NCBI RefSeq assembly: GCF_000224515.1
Contig: NZ_AGAF01000217.1
Coordinates: 1 to 33,898, forward strand
Direction of reading: 5' to 3'
Length of the DNA stretch: 33,898 nucleotides
Source of the DNA: Desulfosporosinus sp. OT
Lineage (GTDB): Bacteria; Bacillota; Desulfitobacteriia; Desulfitobacteriales; Desulfitobacteriaceae
Every line of letters starts with the position of its first letter. The first letter of the stretch is position 1. The position numbers and the translations under genes were made by a program. The notes below the pieces were generated by a model. It saw nothing but the letters and a program-made list of their open reading frames with translations, had not been told where the DNA came from and did no database searches. This document shows, in pieces, positions 9,132 to 18,431 of this stretch.

Positions 9132-9589
9132 AGGGCTGATGAATTGCCATTTCTCCCACTACTAACTTCTCGGGGTGCCGACTATCATGCCGATCCATAT
9201 TTTTCAAGCAAAGGACCAAAGAGCTTACTTACAATGGATTTTGTGAAGTTCCGTGACCTAGGCTACAAGGAATCACCAGATGCTAGAGCCCCTATAACTG
9301 TTCCCTTTTCAACAACCCTTGTTACTTCCAATATTTCATAGGCAATTTTCCGAAGTTAGGGAGAAAAAAGAACTCCTAAAGGAGCTCAAGTATATAAAAA
9401 TAGATATCTTGGATAATCCGATTTCTCTAACTTTGGATAATGACACCCAGTTTGCACAATGGTCTATGAACCCAAGTTTAGACTGTGCTACAGGGGTATT
9501 GATGCATTCGTTCGACAACCATAACACTCTTTTCAAGATGGAAATGAAAAAAAATTCAACATGCGTATTTGGTTTAATGAAATGAGAGA
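9132..9589. other. Region with possible decayed coding sequence
   Basis: Plus-strand frames from about 9190 onward read like protein broken by stops. One begins MPIHIFQAKDQRAYLQWIL, and an 88-codon open frame (9319-9585) includes ELKYIKIDILDNP. There is no ribosome binding site and no family I recognise. It could be a relic of one gene or an unusual small gene. Confidence 0.3.
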
Positions 9590-10141
9590 TTAATTACTTT
9601 TACTTTGACCGACCTTAAAGAGGCTACCGATGACATGATTCAGATCGCAGTAATTAGTGTCCATCATAATTATCGGATTAATTTTTAGAGGATCAGGCCT
9701 ACCTTCTGTCAGACAATGTTCATTTGCGTATACAGCAACTATCTCTCCCCAAAACATCTCAAAATCAAATATTGGTATTGTTTGAATAACTTTACATAGA
9801 TAATTAAGGGGGCATTCGCTAATCATTGGTGCTTTTCCAAGATCATCGTAAAATGAGGTAAAAACATTCGACTTGTCTGTTGTTTTACCCGATACGATAC
9901 CGCAATAATCTGTCTTCTGAACTAAATCTGCAGAGGGAATATTAACACTGAAAAATCCATTTTCCTTAACACCCGAAGTTGTATAGTGAGTACTTTTCAG
10001 CGAAATATAAAGAACAGGATTCATACTTACAACTCCATATGCCCCAAGAGTAGCGTAATTTGCTTTACCATTAACATCAGCACCTACTAGCACTGTTGGA
10101 AAGGGGCCAAAAGGTCTATTCTGAAGTTTAATTTTTTCCAT
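9590..10141 (-). CDS. Flavin reductase-like (FMN-binding split barrel) protein
   Basis: 183 residues, the full length of the flavin reductase/flavoredoxin-like family, which binds FMN in a split-barrel homodimer. Diagnostic stretches are the opening RPFGPFPTVLVGADV (8-22), NYATLGAYGVVSMNP (28-42), KSTHYTTSGVKENGFFSVNIPS and the later FDFEMFWGEIVAVY. A near-perfect GGAGG site precedes the ATG. It probably passes electrons from NAD(P)H or another donor via FMN; the partner is unknown. It stands alone. Confidence 0.82.
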   Translation of the reverse strand: MEKIKLQNRPFGPFPTVLVGADVNGKANYATLGAYGVVSMNPVLYISLKSTHYTTSGVKENGFFSVNIPSADLVQKTDYCGIVSGKTTDKSNVFTSFYDDLGKAPMISECPLNYLCKVIQTIPIFDFEMFWGEIVAVYANEHCLTEGRPDPLKINPIIMMDTNYCDLNHVIGSLFKVGQSKSN

Positions 10142-10399
10142 GATTCTACCTCCAAATATTAATAATGCAGCTGCATCGAAATAATATCAGAAATATTAAG
10201 AAAAGAATAGACTATTTCTTTCTGTTGAATTACACTATAGCTAAAGCATGCCCATATATAAATGAGCAATACGTTTTAAGTAGAAACTACAAAAAGCCGA
10301 TCTTCCTACTTATTGGGCAATATTATTATACGCCTAGCAATATGTATTTACCCTTTGTTTTCTTCCTTGTATCCGATAACACGCCCTATATAGCACCTC

Positions 10400-10440
10400 A
10401 AAAAACACCAGAATCACGCCTAGGGTTTGATTCTGGTGTT
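10400..10440 (-). terminator. Strong hairpin terminator
   Basis: A 13-bp stem AACACCAGAATCA (10404-10416) / TGATTCTGGTGTT (10428-10440). On the minus strand the stem continues into TTTTTGAGG; on the plus strand only TATGTTTT follows. It probably ends the minus-strand unit containing the oxidoreductase stump and perhaps polC. Confidence 0.7.
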
Positions 10441-10608
10441 TATGTTTTAATGCAGTGTATATTCTGTAATGAGGAAGAAGCCAATTGCGACGGATATAAC
10501 GGTCATAATTCTTGGTGAAAGCTGCGGATATTAATCCTGTAAAGAAATCCTGAATCCCAGCAGCCTATTTACCATTTTGCGTAAATTGTTCATTTGAACT
10601 TCTTCTCT

Positions 10609-10623
10609 CTGTCAACTTGACAG
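10609..10623. repeat. Near-palindrome CTGTCAACTTGACAG
   Basis: A 15-base palindrome with one central base, and the second copy of the motif at 1490-1506 (one difference in the core). It lies just past the truncated oxidoreductase gene. Confidence 0.35.
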
Positions 10624-10752
10624 TGGTAATAAAGAAAAAATGATGTCTATGGAAAGACTTGGCATGGGAACCCATATTGAATGCTTCAATGGGTCAGGGC
10701 TGTGGTTCACAAAGTTTAATCTGAGCAGGCTAAACTCACCTGATTTGGGGTT

Positions 10753-10971
10753 TTATTTTACTATAGGTCCGTGTTGGGAGGTGATTTTTGCTGTCATATG
10801 CCCGGTTGTACCTTGAAAAATACGCTCAGCTTCAATGATTGCAGTATTTATTCCTTCTTTATTAAGCATGTAGGCACTGGATATGCCGGTAATACCACCG
10901 CCAATAATAGCTACATTTACTTTTAAATCCTCGTTTAAAGTTGGATACTGAGTTTCAGTAGTGGAAGCCAT
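10753..10971 (-). pseudogene. Truncated FAD-dependent oxidoreductase
   Basis: Only the N-terminal dinucleotide-binding region remains, with the fingerprint VAIIGGGITGISSAYML followed by IIEAERIFQGTTGHMTAKIT. This is typical of the DAO family with a C-terminal Rieske domain (YhfW type), which is about 500 residues long. The frame stops after about 70 residues and I cannot find the remainder downstream. The reading frame upstream of the first ATG also encodes family-like residues (NNKPPFIFW) but has no start codon, so the 5' end is damaged too. It sits 43 bases beyond the end of polC. Confidence 0.78.
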
Positions 10972-11014
10972 CCAAAATATGAACGGTGGCTTGTTGTTTT
11001 CATTTAATCACTCA

Positions 11015-14000
11015 TTAAATCACATCAAAAAGACTCATCTGATCACTTTCTGGAATTCCTTTAAAGCAGCCAAATTTCCGTAGTGAATCGATGGTAGCAT
11101 TCCCGATTTTAGCCCGTTTCTTGACATCCTCTATAGAGTTGAAGGGCTTTTCTTGGGCTGCATTATAGAGACCTTCAGCTGCCACCGTTCCCATGCCGGA
11201 TATGCTGTTGATGGGCGGCCTTAAGCCCTCCTCCTCGACCAGAAATCTTGTGGCATGGGATTTGTATAAATCAATGGGCAGAAATTTAAAGCCCCTTTCA
11301 TACATTTCCAAAACCAATTCCAAGTCATCGTACATATCTTTATCCTTAGGGGTGGCAGCGTTACCCAGCGCCTCAATTTCCTTCATTTTGGCCTTAACCT
11401 TTTCTTTGCCGAAGATCATAAATTCAGAGTCAAAGGCCTTTGCTCGAATGGTGAAGTAGGCTGCGTAATAAGCCTGAGGTATGTGCACCTTAAACCAAGC
11501 TATTCGGAAGGCCATCATGACATAGGCAGCAGCATGAGCTTTAGGAAACATGTATTTTATTTTTCGGCAGGAATCGATATACCATTCCGGTACTTTATGC
11601 TCCCTCATTAAAGCTTCGTATTCAGCCCATTTTTCAGGGTTCGATAAAGCCTTTCCTTTACGCACCAGCTCCATGATCTTAAAAGCCGTATTGGGCGGCA
11701 GGCCCTTACTAATCAAATAAGTCATAATATCATCCCGGGTACACACGGCTTCACTTAAGGTCACGGTTCCCGCATCGATTAAGTCCTTGGCATTTCCCAG
11801 CCACACATCGGTACCATGGGAAAGTCCGGATATACAGATTAAATCTGTGAAGGCTTTGGGCCTTGTATCTAAAAGCATTCCTCTGACGAACTTCGTACCA
11901 AACTCCGGAATTCCAAAGGTTCCGACCTTGGAATTGATCTGCTCCGGGGTTACCGCTAAGGCTTCCGTGGAGGAGAATATTGACATCGTCTCCTGATCAT
12001 CCATCGGTATCGTTAGAGGGTCCACTCCGGTGATATCCTGAAGCATTCGGATGACCGTCGGGTCGTCATGACCCAGGATATCCAGCTTTAAGAGGTTCGA
12101 ATCAATGGAGTGGTAATCGAAATGAGTGGTAATGATCTCCGAACTGGAGTCATCGGCAGGATGCTGTACGGGGCAAAATTCAAAGATTTCTCGTCCCTTC
12201 GGCACGACGATGATTCCTCCCGGGTGCTGCCCTGAGGTTCTTTTGATACCGGTGCAGCCTTTGGAGACTCGCAGAGTTTCTGCCTTGCTTACGGTACGGC
12301 TTTTTTCCTCATAATACTTTTTCACATAGCCGAAGGCTGTTTTTTCAGCGATAGTCCCGATGGTTCCGGCCTTAAAGGTTGTACCCTTGCCAAAAATAAC
12401 CTCTGTATATTTATGGGCCTTGGCCTGATATTCTCCTGAGAAGTTTAAGTCAATATCGGGCTCTTTATCACCATTGAAGCCTAAGAAGGTCTCGAAGGGG
12501 ATATCGATGCCATCCTTGGCCAGCTTTTCTCCGCAAACCGGACACACCTTATCGGGCAAGTCAAAGCCGATTTTAACGCCATAATCGGAGAAGTCCGAAT
12601 ACTGGCAGCTGGAACACCGGTAATGGGCCTGCAGGGCATTGACTTCCGTAATACCGGTCATATAGGCAACAACCGAAGAACCCACCGATCCTCGAGAGCC
12701 GACCAGATAGCCATCCTCATTCGATTTCCAGACAAGCTTTTGAGCGATGATATACATCACAGAGAAGCCATTTTTGATGATCGAATCCAGCTCTCTATCG
12801 AGCCTTTGCCGAACAATTTCCGGCAAAGGATCTCCATAGAGGGCATGGGCCTTTTCATAGGTAATATCCTTAATAGTCTGCTCGCAACCTTCAATATGCG
12901 GCGGGCATTTCTCCGCCGATATAGGACTGATCGCCTGGCACATATCGGCTATCCGATGGGTGTTGGTTACGACTACCTCATAGGCCTTGGCCGCTCCTAA
13001 ATAAGAAAATTCCTCCAGCATCTCCTCGGTGGTTTTCAAATATAAGGGGGCCTGATTATCGGCATCCTTAAAGCCTTGACCCGTTTCGAGTATTCGCCTG
13101 TAGATCTCATCTTCGGGATCCAGAAAGTGAACATCACCCGTGGCGACAACAGGCTTGTTTAGTTTTTCACCCAGAGCCACAATTTTGCGGTTGATTTCCT
13201 TTAAATAGTCTTTGTCGGGCACCTGCTCTGTTCTGACTAAATAATCATTGTTCCCGAGAGGCTGGATTTCTAAATAATCGTAGGCCTCGGCAATGGCTTT
13301 AATTTCCTCAGCGGATTTTCCAAGCAAGATGGCCTGGTAAAGCTCACCTTCACTGCAGGCACTGCCCAGGATTAAACCTTCGGAGTATTTTTTATAAAGG
13401 CTCTTTAAGATCCGTGGCTTTTTATAAAAATAATCTAAGTGGGAATAGGAAACCAGCTTATATAAATTCTTTAATCCCACATAGTCCTTGGCTAAGATGA
13501 TCGCGTGATACGTTTTAAGCTTCTTATACTCTACCCTCTTGGCGTCTTCATCGGAGCCATAGCGATCGATATCCTCAAGAGTTTCTGCTCCCCGTTGTTT
13601 TAGTTTTTCCAGCATCACCTTAAAAACTTTAACTGTGGTATCCACATCATCTAAGGCCCTATGAGCTACCTCCACCTTGAAGCCCAGGTTCTTAGCGATT
13701 CTTCCTAATTTATAGGTTTTGTAATCCGGAAAGAGCTCCTTAGACAAGGACAAAGTATCTAAATAGGTGTAATCAAAGTCATAGCCTAAGGCCTTAGCAT
13801 TATGCTTTAAGAAACCCATATCAAAATCAGCATTATGGGCCACCAAAACGCTTCCCTCGATAAAATCCAGCAGTTTAGGAATGACCCGGTCTATGGTTTC
13901 AGCATCCTTTACCATATCATCGGTTATATTGGTAACCTCTACAACCCTAGCTGGAATCGGCTTTTTCGGATTAACAAAGCAGCTGAACTGGTCGATAACC

Positions 14001-15361
14001 TTTCCGTCTTTGAGTTTCATAATTCCTATTTCTGTGATTTTTTCGGTTACAGCTGAGAAGCCGGTGGTTTCCAAGTCCAACACACAATAAGTAGTATCAA
14101 TACTCTGGCCCTTGGCGTTAGTTACCGATGACTTTTTATCCGGTGCCAAATAGGCTTCGACTCCATAGATAACCTTCATGTTCGGATTATCTCGTCCTAA
14201 GAGCTTATGGGCCTCAGGAAAAGACTGCACTACGCCATGATCCGTAATGGCAATGGATTTCATACCCCAGCTCATAGCTCTTTTAATCAGATCCGTAGCG
14301 CTGGTCATGGCATCCATCTGACTCATCTGCGTATGCATGTGTAGCTCGACCCGCTTCTCCTCTGCTCTATCCTTCCGCTGAGCCTTCTTCGTGCCTGCTG
14401 TTTCTACGATGGTATTGGCAATAAGCTCAATTTCTCCAGAAAACTGGCTAAAGCCTGCATTTCCGGCAAGCTTGACACCCTTAGCCTTTTTAAGCCTGGA
14501 TACTATCTCACCATCTTCACCGGGCTTGATGAACGCCTTACAGGTCATCGAACTCGTGCCGTCATATAAATCAAAGGAAATTAAGGTCTTGCCGCTTCTT
14601 AATTCCTTGGCTTCGATATTGGATAGTTCACCCTGGATAGCTATCCTACCCTCATCCGGTGTAATGTCCGTAATTTTAATGACCTTGTCCTTGATCGTCG
14701 AGTTTCTGCCTAAGATCAAGGTAGGATCGCCTTTTTTCCCGTCGGCTTCTCCTTTAATTTCCGGCTTAATCGGCGCAGCTTCCTTAGTTAATTCAGAAGC
14801 ATAATGGCTTGGTGTGGCAGCCGCTTCCTTTTGAAGAAGCCAAATCTCCGTTTCTTGTGTATCTTCTTGCAGCTTTTTTAATTCTTCACTGCTTACATTA
14901 TCCACAAAATTGATTTGATAGGTAGCGTCGTAGAGGTTTTTGATGGTCTCTTGGATTTTTTTATCATAACCCCTCGCTTTTAATAAGTAGGAAACTGCCG
15001 TTTTAAACGTAAACTTGATCGAATGATTTTGGGCTATTTCATAGTCACAATTTTTGAGAGCTCCATTTAAGACCGGATGTTTATCGGCCATCAGTGACAA
15101 AATATTTTTGAGCTCCTCTTCTAAGGGCTTTCTATGGGTTCCCTCAGGATAAACAACCGTGATGATTGAATCGTTTATGGCTAATCGTTTTCTTATAAAC
15201 TGATTAAGGGATTCAATTTCTCTTGTTTCAATGTATTGATCAGAGCTGATTTCCATTTCGAGGATTTTCGTGCTTTTAGTCAAAACCACTGCTTGTACAA
15301 TAGCAGTATTTATGTTACCCTCTGCTTCATAATCACTAAAAATTTCACTTATTCGTTTCAT
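11015..15361 (-). CDS. polC: DNA polymerase III alpha subunit, PolC type
   Basis: 1448 residues, full length. It is the Gram-positive replicative polymerase with built-in proofreading. Order: N-terminal domain (1-200), OB fold (about 220-325), and a PHP domain (from VELHMHTQMSQMD at 338) interrupted by a DEDDh 3'-5' exonuclease (DLETTG 429-434, HNADFD 509-514, HRALDD 567-572). The PHP domain resumes to about 830. Next come the palm/fingers with a Cys4 zinc site (Cys916, 919, 940, 943) and catalytic aspartates in EPDIDLNFSGEYQ (967-979). The C-terminus ends in QMSLF, a sliding-clamp binding motif. All key residues are present. The ribosome binding site is weak: AGGAAAG lies about 17 bases before the ATG. 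Confidence 0.98.
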   Translation of the reverse strand: MKRISEIFSDYEAEGNINTAIVQAVVLTKSTKILEMEISSDQYIETREIESLNQFIRKRLAINDSIITVVYPEGTHRKPLEEELKNILSLMADKHPVLNGALKNCDYEIAQNHSIKFTFKTAVSYLLKARGYDKKIQETIKNLYDATYQINFVDNVSSEELKKLQEDTQETEIWLLQKEAAATPSHYASELTKEAAPIKPEIKGEADGKKGDPTLILGRNSTIKDKVIKITDITPDEGRIAIQGELSNIEAKELRSGKTLISFDLYDGTSSMTCKAFIKPGEDGEIVSRLKKAKGVKLAGNAGFSQFSGEIELIANTIVETAGTKKAQRKDRAEEKRVELHMHTQMSQMDAMTSATDLIKRAMSWGMKSIAITDHGVVQSFPEAHKLLGRDNPNMKVIYGVEAYLAPDKKSSVTNAKGQSIDTTYCVLDLETTGFSAVTEKITEIGIMKLKDGKVIDQFSCFVNPKKPIPARVVEVTNITDDMVKDAETIDRVIPKLLDFIEGSVLVAHNADFDMGFLKHNAKALGYDFDYTYLDTLSLSKELFPDYKTYKLGRIAKNLGFKVEVAHRALDDVDTTVKVFKVMLEKLKQRGAETLEDIDRYGSDEDAKRVEYKKLKTYHAIILAKDYVGLKNLYKLVSYSHLDYFYKKPRILKSLYKKYSEGLILGSACSEGELYQAILLGKSAEEIKAIAEAYDYLEIQPLGNNDYLVRTEQVPDKDYLKEINRKIVALGEKLNKPVVATGDVHFLDPEDEIYRRILETGQGFKDADNQAPLYLKTTEEMLEEFSYLGAAKAYEVVVTNTHRIADMCQAISPISAEKCPPHIEGCEQTIKDITYEKAHALYGDPLPEIVRQRLDRELDSIIKNGFSVMYIIAQKLVWKSNEDGYLVGSRGSVGSSVVAYMTGITEVNALQAHYRCSSCQYSDFSDYGVKIGFDLPDKVCPVCGEKLAKDGIDIPFETFLGFNGDKEPDIDLNFSGEYQAKAHKYTEVIFGKGTTFKAGTIGTIAEKTAFGYVKKYYEEKSRTVSKAETLRVSKGCTGIKRTSGQHPGGIIVVPKGREIFEFCPVQHPADDSSSEIITTHFDYHSIDSNLLKLDILGHDDPTVIRMLQDITGVDPLTIPMDDQETMSIFSSTEALAVTPEQINSKVGTFGIPEFGTKFVRGMLLDTRPKAFTDLICISGLSHGTDVWLGNAKDLIDAGTVTLSEAVCTRDDIMTYLISKGLPPNTAFKIMELVRKGKALSNPEKWAEYEALMREHKVPEWYIDSCRKIKYMFPKAHAAAYVMMAFRIAWFKVHIPQAYYAAYFTIRAKAFDSEFMIFGKEKVKAKMKEIEALGNAATPKDKDMYDDLELVLEMYERGFKFLPIDLYKSHATRFLVEEEGLRPPINSISGMGTVAAEGLYNAAQEKPFNSIEDVKKRAKIGNATIDSLRKFGCFKGIPESDQMSLFDVI

Positions 15362-15562
15362 GTATTTCGTCAGTCTTTCCTAAAGATTTTTTGGTAAAAA
15401 TAGACACGACTTGATGTTAAATCGTGTCTTATCTAATCTTATCATCAATGACCTTCCTCTGAAAAGGTAATTTTTTTACCATCACAATGGAAGTGGATGA
15501 AATGATGGCTGGGAGGTTAGCATCGCTAACCTAGTTAACGTTTGGGTAGATTCAATAAGTTT

Positions 15563-15614
15563 AAAAACCCCTAGGCACGATTTTGATATACTCAAATCTT
15601 AAACTAGGGGTTTT
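15563..15614. terminator. Hairpin with CCCCTAG/CTAGGGG stem
   Basis: AAAACCCCTAG (15564-15574) pairs with CTAGGGGTTTT (15604-15614); the loop itself is partly self-complementary (GATTTTGATATACTCAAATC). U-rich on both exits, so it could act in either direction. Confidence 0.5.
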
Positions 15615-15845
15615 AATTTGATATGCATATGGCTAGGGTTTTTTTTGCGTTACAAAACGGGCCTGAAAAAATTCTTTCCATGACCGCATAGACATTCCCC
15701 CCTTGTCCCATTATATCATGTGAAATACTTATAAAACGATATATGGCAAATTATTCCTAATTGGCAATCGGTAACATATACAACAAAATAAAAGGCAGTG
15801 AATAGTTAATAATTTCGATAGAAAAACCAGAATATCTCATAGATA

Positions 15846-15878
15846 AAAGAGTGACCACCCTTAAACTGGTCACTCTTT
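15846..15878 (-). terminator. Terminator after the mutS2-like gene
   Basis: A perfect 12-bp stem AAAGAGTGACCA/TGGTCACTCTTT with a 9-base loop, followed on the minus strand by TTATCTATG. It lies 67 bases beyond the stop of the mutS2-like gene. Confidence 0.7.
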
Positions 15879-15944
15879 GCTTTGGCTACCTTTAAAGTAC
15901 TTTCAGATCATATAACGATCTGTCCAATAATTTAATCCATTAAA

Positions 15945-17894
15945 TTAATCATTAAACTTTAAATCCTCCTCATATTTTATCACTACATCGTGCCCCTTTT
16001 CTAATTGGTGTCTGGCCTTGCGGTTTTCCACCGTATCAAAAATAATCGAAAAATCATAATCCTCAGGGTAAAGTTCGCTGGCAGGAAGGAAAAGCTTAAG
16101 CCGCTTGTGATTGATAAGCTGCTTCTTATCTTTTATCTGCACTCCCAGCTCGCCTTTTTCATTGGTCCGCTTGTAAATAATACCTAAAAGTTTTTGGGGG
16201 TAAACCGTTACACTGTCGCCTATATTAAAGCTTTCGCTCCGTGAGGGTGATTTTTCCTTCGGAATTTCTTTTTGAATTTTGCTGTTGGAAACAGTATCTA
16301 ACTTAGGGTTATCCTCATCAAACAGAATAGTCGGGCTTTCTCTTGATCCAGAGCATCTACCGCCATAGGCTTCCATTTGGGCTCGCTTCAGCATATGCCC
16401 CGGAAATCCTAATCTTTGGGCAATATATAAGGCACAGCTTTCTCCAGCCTCGCCGATTTGCAGCTTGTATAAAGGCTGTAAGTTTTCGCGATCAAACTCC
16501 ATTCGGGCATTCGTAAGTCCTTTAGTGTTCTTGGCAAAATCCTTTATTTCCGGGTAATGGGTGGTCGCAACCAAAAGACAGCCTCTCTGATTTAGTTCCT
16601 CTAAAATGGCTATGGCCAGTCCCATTCCCTCAGCAGGGTCTGTACCGGAACCTAGCTCATCCAGCAAAACCAGACTTTCGCTTGATACGCCTTTTAGAAT
16701 AGCGACAATAGTTTGGATATGGGATGAAAAGGTGGATAGATTTTCGGAAATACTTTGCCCATCACCGATATCGCAGAAAATGCTATCGTGCATTGAAAAT
16801 ACGCTACCCTGGGACACAGGAACATGAAGTCCACTTTGGGCCATAATTGACAGTAAGCCAATAGTTTTTAAGGCAACGGTTTTCCCGCCGGTATTGGGCC
16901 CAGTAATCACAACACCGTTAATAGCGTCATCACCCAGACCCCCTCTGATTTCAAAATCAAGCGGAACACATAGGTCTGGCTTCAATAAAGGGTGTCTTCC
17001 CTGCTTGATGATGATTTTTCGTTCCGTCGTAATGGATACAGGAACTGCTTTCATCTCTATCGCAAGCTTAGCCTTGGCAAATATAAAGTCCAAGGTTTCC
17101 ATGCAGTCCTTGTTGACTCTCAACTCATTCATATGCTCCTCAACAAGGACAGTAAGGGTATATAATATTTTTCTCAGCTCATTATCTTCATCAATTTCTA
17201 AAACTGCCAGTTCCTCCTGCAGCTTTCGAACAGCTGTAGGCTCCATAAAACAGGTACTGCCTGTGCTTGAAGTATCAATGACTGTTCCGCTTAACTGATT
17301 TTTATAGCCCTTTTTAACCGGCAAGACAAACCGACCATTACGGATCGTGACATATCCCTCTGTGAACCATTCCTTTTTACTGCGCAGAATACCCTCCAGC
17401 TTTAGTTTAACGGCAGATTTTGTGTTCTCTATTTTTCTGCGTATATCACGAAAGGCCGGAGAAGCACAATCGTCAACCGCTTCATTTCTGATACAGCGCT
17501 CAATCTCCTCGAAAAGCATATCAAGCGAACTAAAAGAATGACCATAAAACGCTATGTCCGCATTGAATGCTTCCGCCTTTTTAAGATATTTCTTCATTCT
17601 TTGGCATGAAGAAATAAAAGCACAGATACTTGTGAGCTGTTCAGGGGTCAGCATAGAGCCTTTTACTGTTAGATCCAAAATTTTAGCAAGCTCTTTCATT
17701 GAGGCCAGGGGCGGCGTGCCTATACCCTCTAAAATTTTGCGCGCCTCGGTTGTTTCCTGCATTTTGGCTTTGCACTCTCGCTCACTTAAAAATGGCTTTA
17801 AGGAGAGCAATTTTTCTATGGCCTTTTGAGAAAGTGCGTGTTGGGCTAAAGTTTCAAGTATACTATTAAATTCCAAGGTATTGTTGGCGTTCAT
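15945..17894 (-). CDS. MutS2-like ATPase without Smr domain
   Basis: 649 residues from the ATG at 17894; AGGAGG lies seven bases upstream, while the TTG one codon earlier is less likely. The MutS core domains III/IV with their long helices cover about 1-290. The ABC ATPase follows: Walker A GPNTGGKT (333-340), signature region SENLSTFSSH (384-393), Walker B LVLLDE (409-414) and the TTHY switch (445-448). MutS2 is normally about 780 residues with a KOW and C-terminal Smr nuclease domain. Here the C-terminal 130 residues hold a small beta domain (SFNIGDSVTVYPQKLLGIIY) and a charged tail, with no Smr. This is a known class of shorter MutS2 paralogues whose function is not settled; rescue of stalled or collided ribosomes, or recombination control, are possibilities taken from MutS2 itself. 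Confidence 0.85.
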   Translation of the reverse strand: MNANNTLEFNSILETLAQHALSQKAIEKLLSLKPFLSERECKAKMQETTEARKILEGIGTPPLASMKELAKILDLTVKGSMLTPEQLTSICAFISSCQRMKKYLKKAEAFNADIAFYGHSFSSLDMLFEEIERCIRNEAVDDCASPAFRDIRRKIENTKSAVKLKLEGILRSKKEWFTEGYVTIRNGRFVLPVKKGYKNQLSGTVIDTSSTGSTCFMEPTAVRKLQEELAVLEIDEDNELRKILYTLTVLVEEHMNELRVNKDCMETLDFIFAKAKLAIEMKAVPVSITTERKIIIKQGRHPLLKPDLCVPLDFEIRGGLGDDAINGVVITGPNTGGKTVALKTIGLLSIMAQSGLHVPVSQGSVFSMHDSIFCDIGDGQSISENLSTFSSHIQTIVAILKGVSSESLVLLDELGSGTDPAEGMGLAIAILEELNQRGCLLVATTHYPEIKDFAKNTKGLTNARMEFDRENLQPLYKLQIGEAGESCALYIAQRLGFPGHMLKRAQMEAYGGRCSGSRESPTILFDEDNPKLDTVSNSKIQKEIPKEKSPSRSESFNIGDSVTVYPQKLLGIIYKRTNEKGELGVQIKDKKQLINHKRLKLFLPASELYPEDYDFSIIFDTVENRKARHQLEKGHDVVIKYEEDLKFND

Positions 17895-18002
17895 CAAAAA
17901 TCCTCCTTATAACAATTAACAATGAAAAATGCCCACTAGAGAGATTACCTGATTTTTAGGCTCATTCAATCCCAAAAATACGCAGAATACTCCTGTGGGC
18001 AA

Positions 18003-18027
18003 CGATTTTAGATGACATCTAAAATCG
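18003..18027. repeat. Perfect 25-base palindrome
   Basis: CGATTTTAGATG (18003-18014) and CATCTAAAATCG (18016-18027) flank a single A. No U-tract follows. It could be an operator or an element end. Confidence 0.5.
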
Positions 18028-18044
18028 CCAAACTATCTTGAGAA

Positions 18045-18083
18045 AATAAATAGAGTGCAACAGGACATGCCTGTTACACTCTA
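18045..18083 (-). terminator. Terminator for the DUF438/hemerythrin gene
   Basis: On the minus strand TAGAGTGTAACAGG pairs with CCTGTTGCACTCTA (one G-U pair) around a 5-base loop, followed by TTTATTTTC. It is the first good terminator downstream of the gene ending at 18432. Confidence 0.7.
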
Positions 18084-18431
18084 CAAAACTATAACGATCA
18101 TAATCGCCATAGCTTCAATGTCAGCTTTGTTGACCTTATCGCCAAAGGTTGACACTGCTATAACTCAAATGGTTATTGTAGGAAGTAATCTGTAAGGCGT
18201 TATCCAAAAGCGTAAACGTTGCGCTTTCAGAAAGGCACACTTAAAAAAGCAGGTAAACACCCACGTTTTATAAAGTAACCTCTCTCAACTGTTTAGTTGA
18301 AAATCACCATTACAGACACATTTAACAAAAAAACCATCCTCTCGTTTTTGGGTATAACCTAGTTTATTACATTTCTGTGGCAAATGTCAATTATCTCAGA
18401 CTATGGACAATGATTGATCTGTTGTAGATAA

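Larger units (their letters stand above)
10142..10752. other. Spacer with terminator hairpin and short frames
   Basis: A 117-codon plus-strand frame runs straight through the terminator hairpin at 10400-10440 and has no ribosome binding site, so I do not call it. On the minus strand short protein-like runs (MNNLRKMVNRLLGF from about 10597; FTKNYDRYIRRNW further down, in another frame) precede that terminator and may be a relic of a small gene. Confidence 0.35.
15362..15944. other. Intergenic region with three hairpins
   Basis: No gene. A hairpin AGACACGA/TCGTGTCT (15402-15429), followed on the minus strand by ATTTTTACC, lies just upstream of polC and could stop transcription arriving from mutS2. 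Two further hairpins are listed separately. Confidence 0.5.
17898..18431. other. Intergenic region with structured DNA
   Basis: No confident gene. GCCCAC (17932-17937) and GTGGGC (17995-18000) could close a larger fold. A perfect palindrome and a terminator are listed separately. A minus-strand run ending GDKVNKADIEAMAIMIV at about 18093-18170 looks like a relic of a C-terminus, with low certainty. Confidence 0.4.

Noticed and set aside
10165-10518. 117-codon plus-strand open frame
   Set aside because: It reads through a strong terminator hairpin, has no ribosome binding site and has no recognisable protein features.
10753-10971. Could the oxidoreductase stump be another recoded gene like the glutaredoxin?
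   Set aside because: Nothing family-like continues in frame after the TAA stop, so it is a truncation, not recoding.
12094-12103. GGTTCGAATC, resembling a tRNA T-arm
   Set aside because: It lies inside polC in the coding frame, with no acceptor stem, D-arm or anticodon arm around it.
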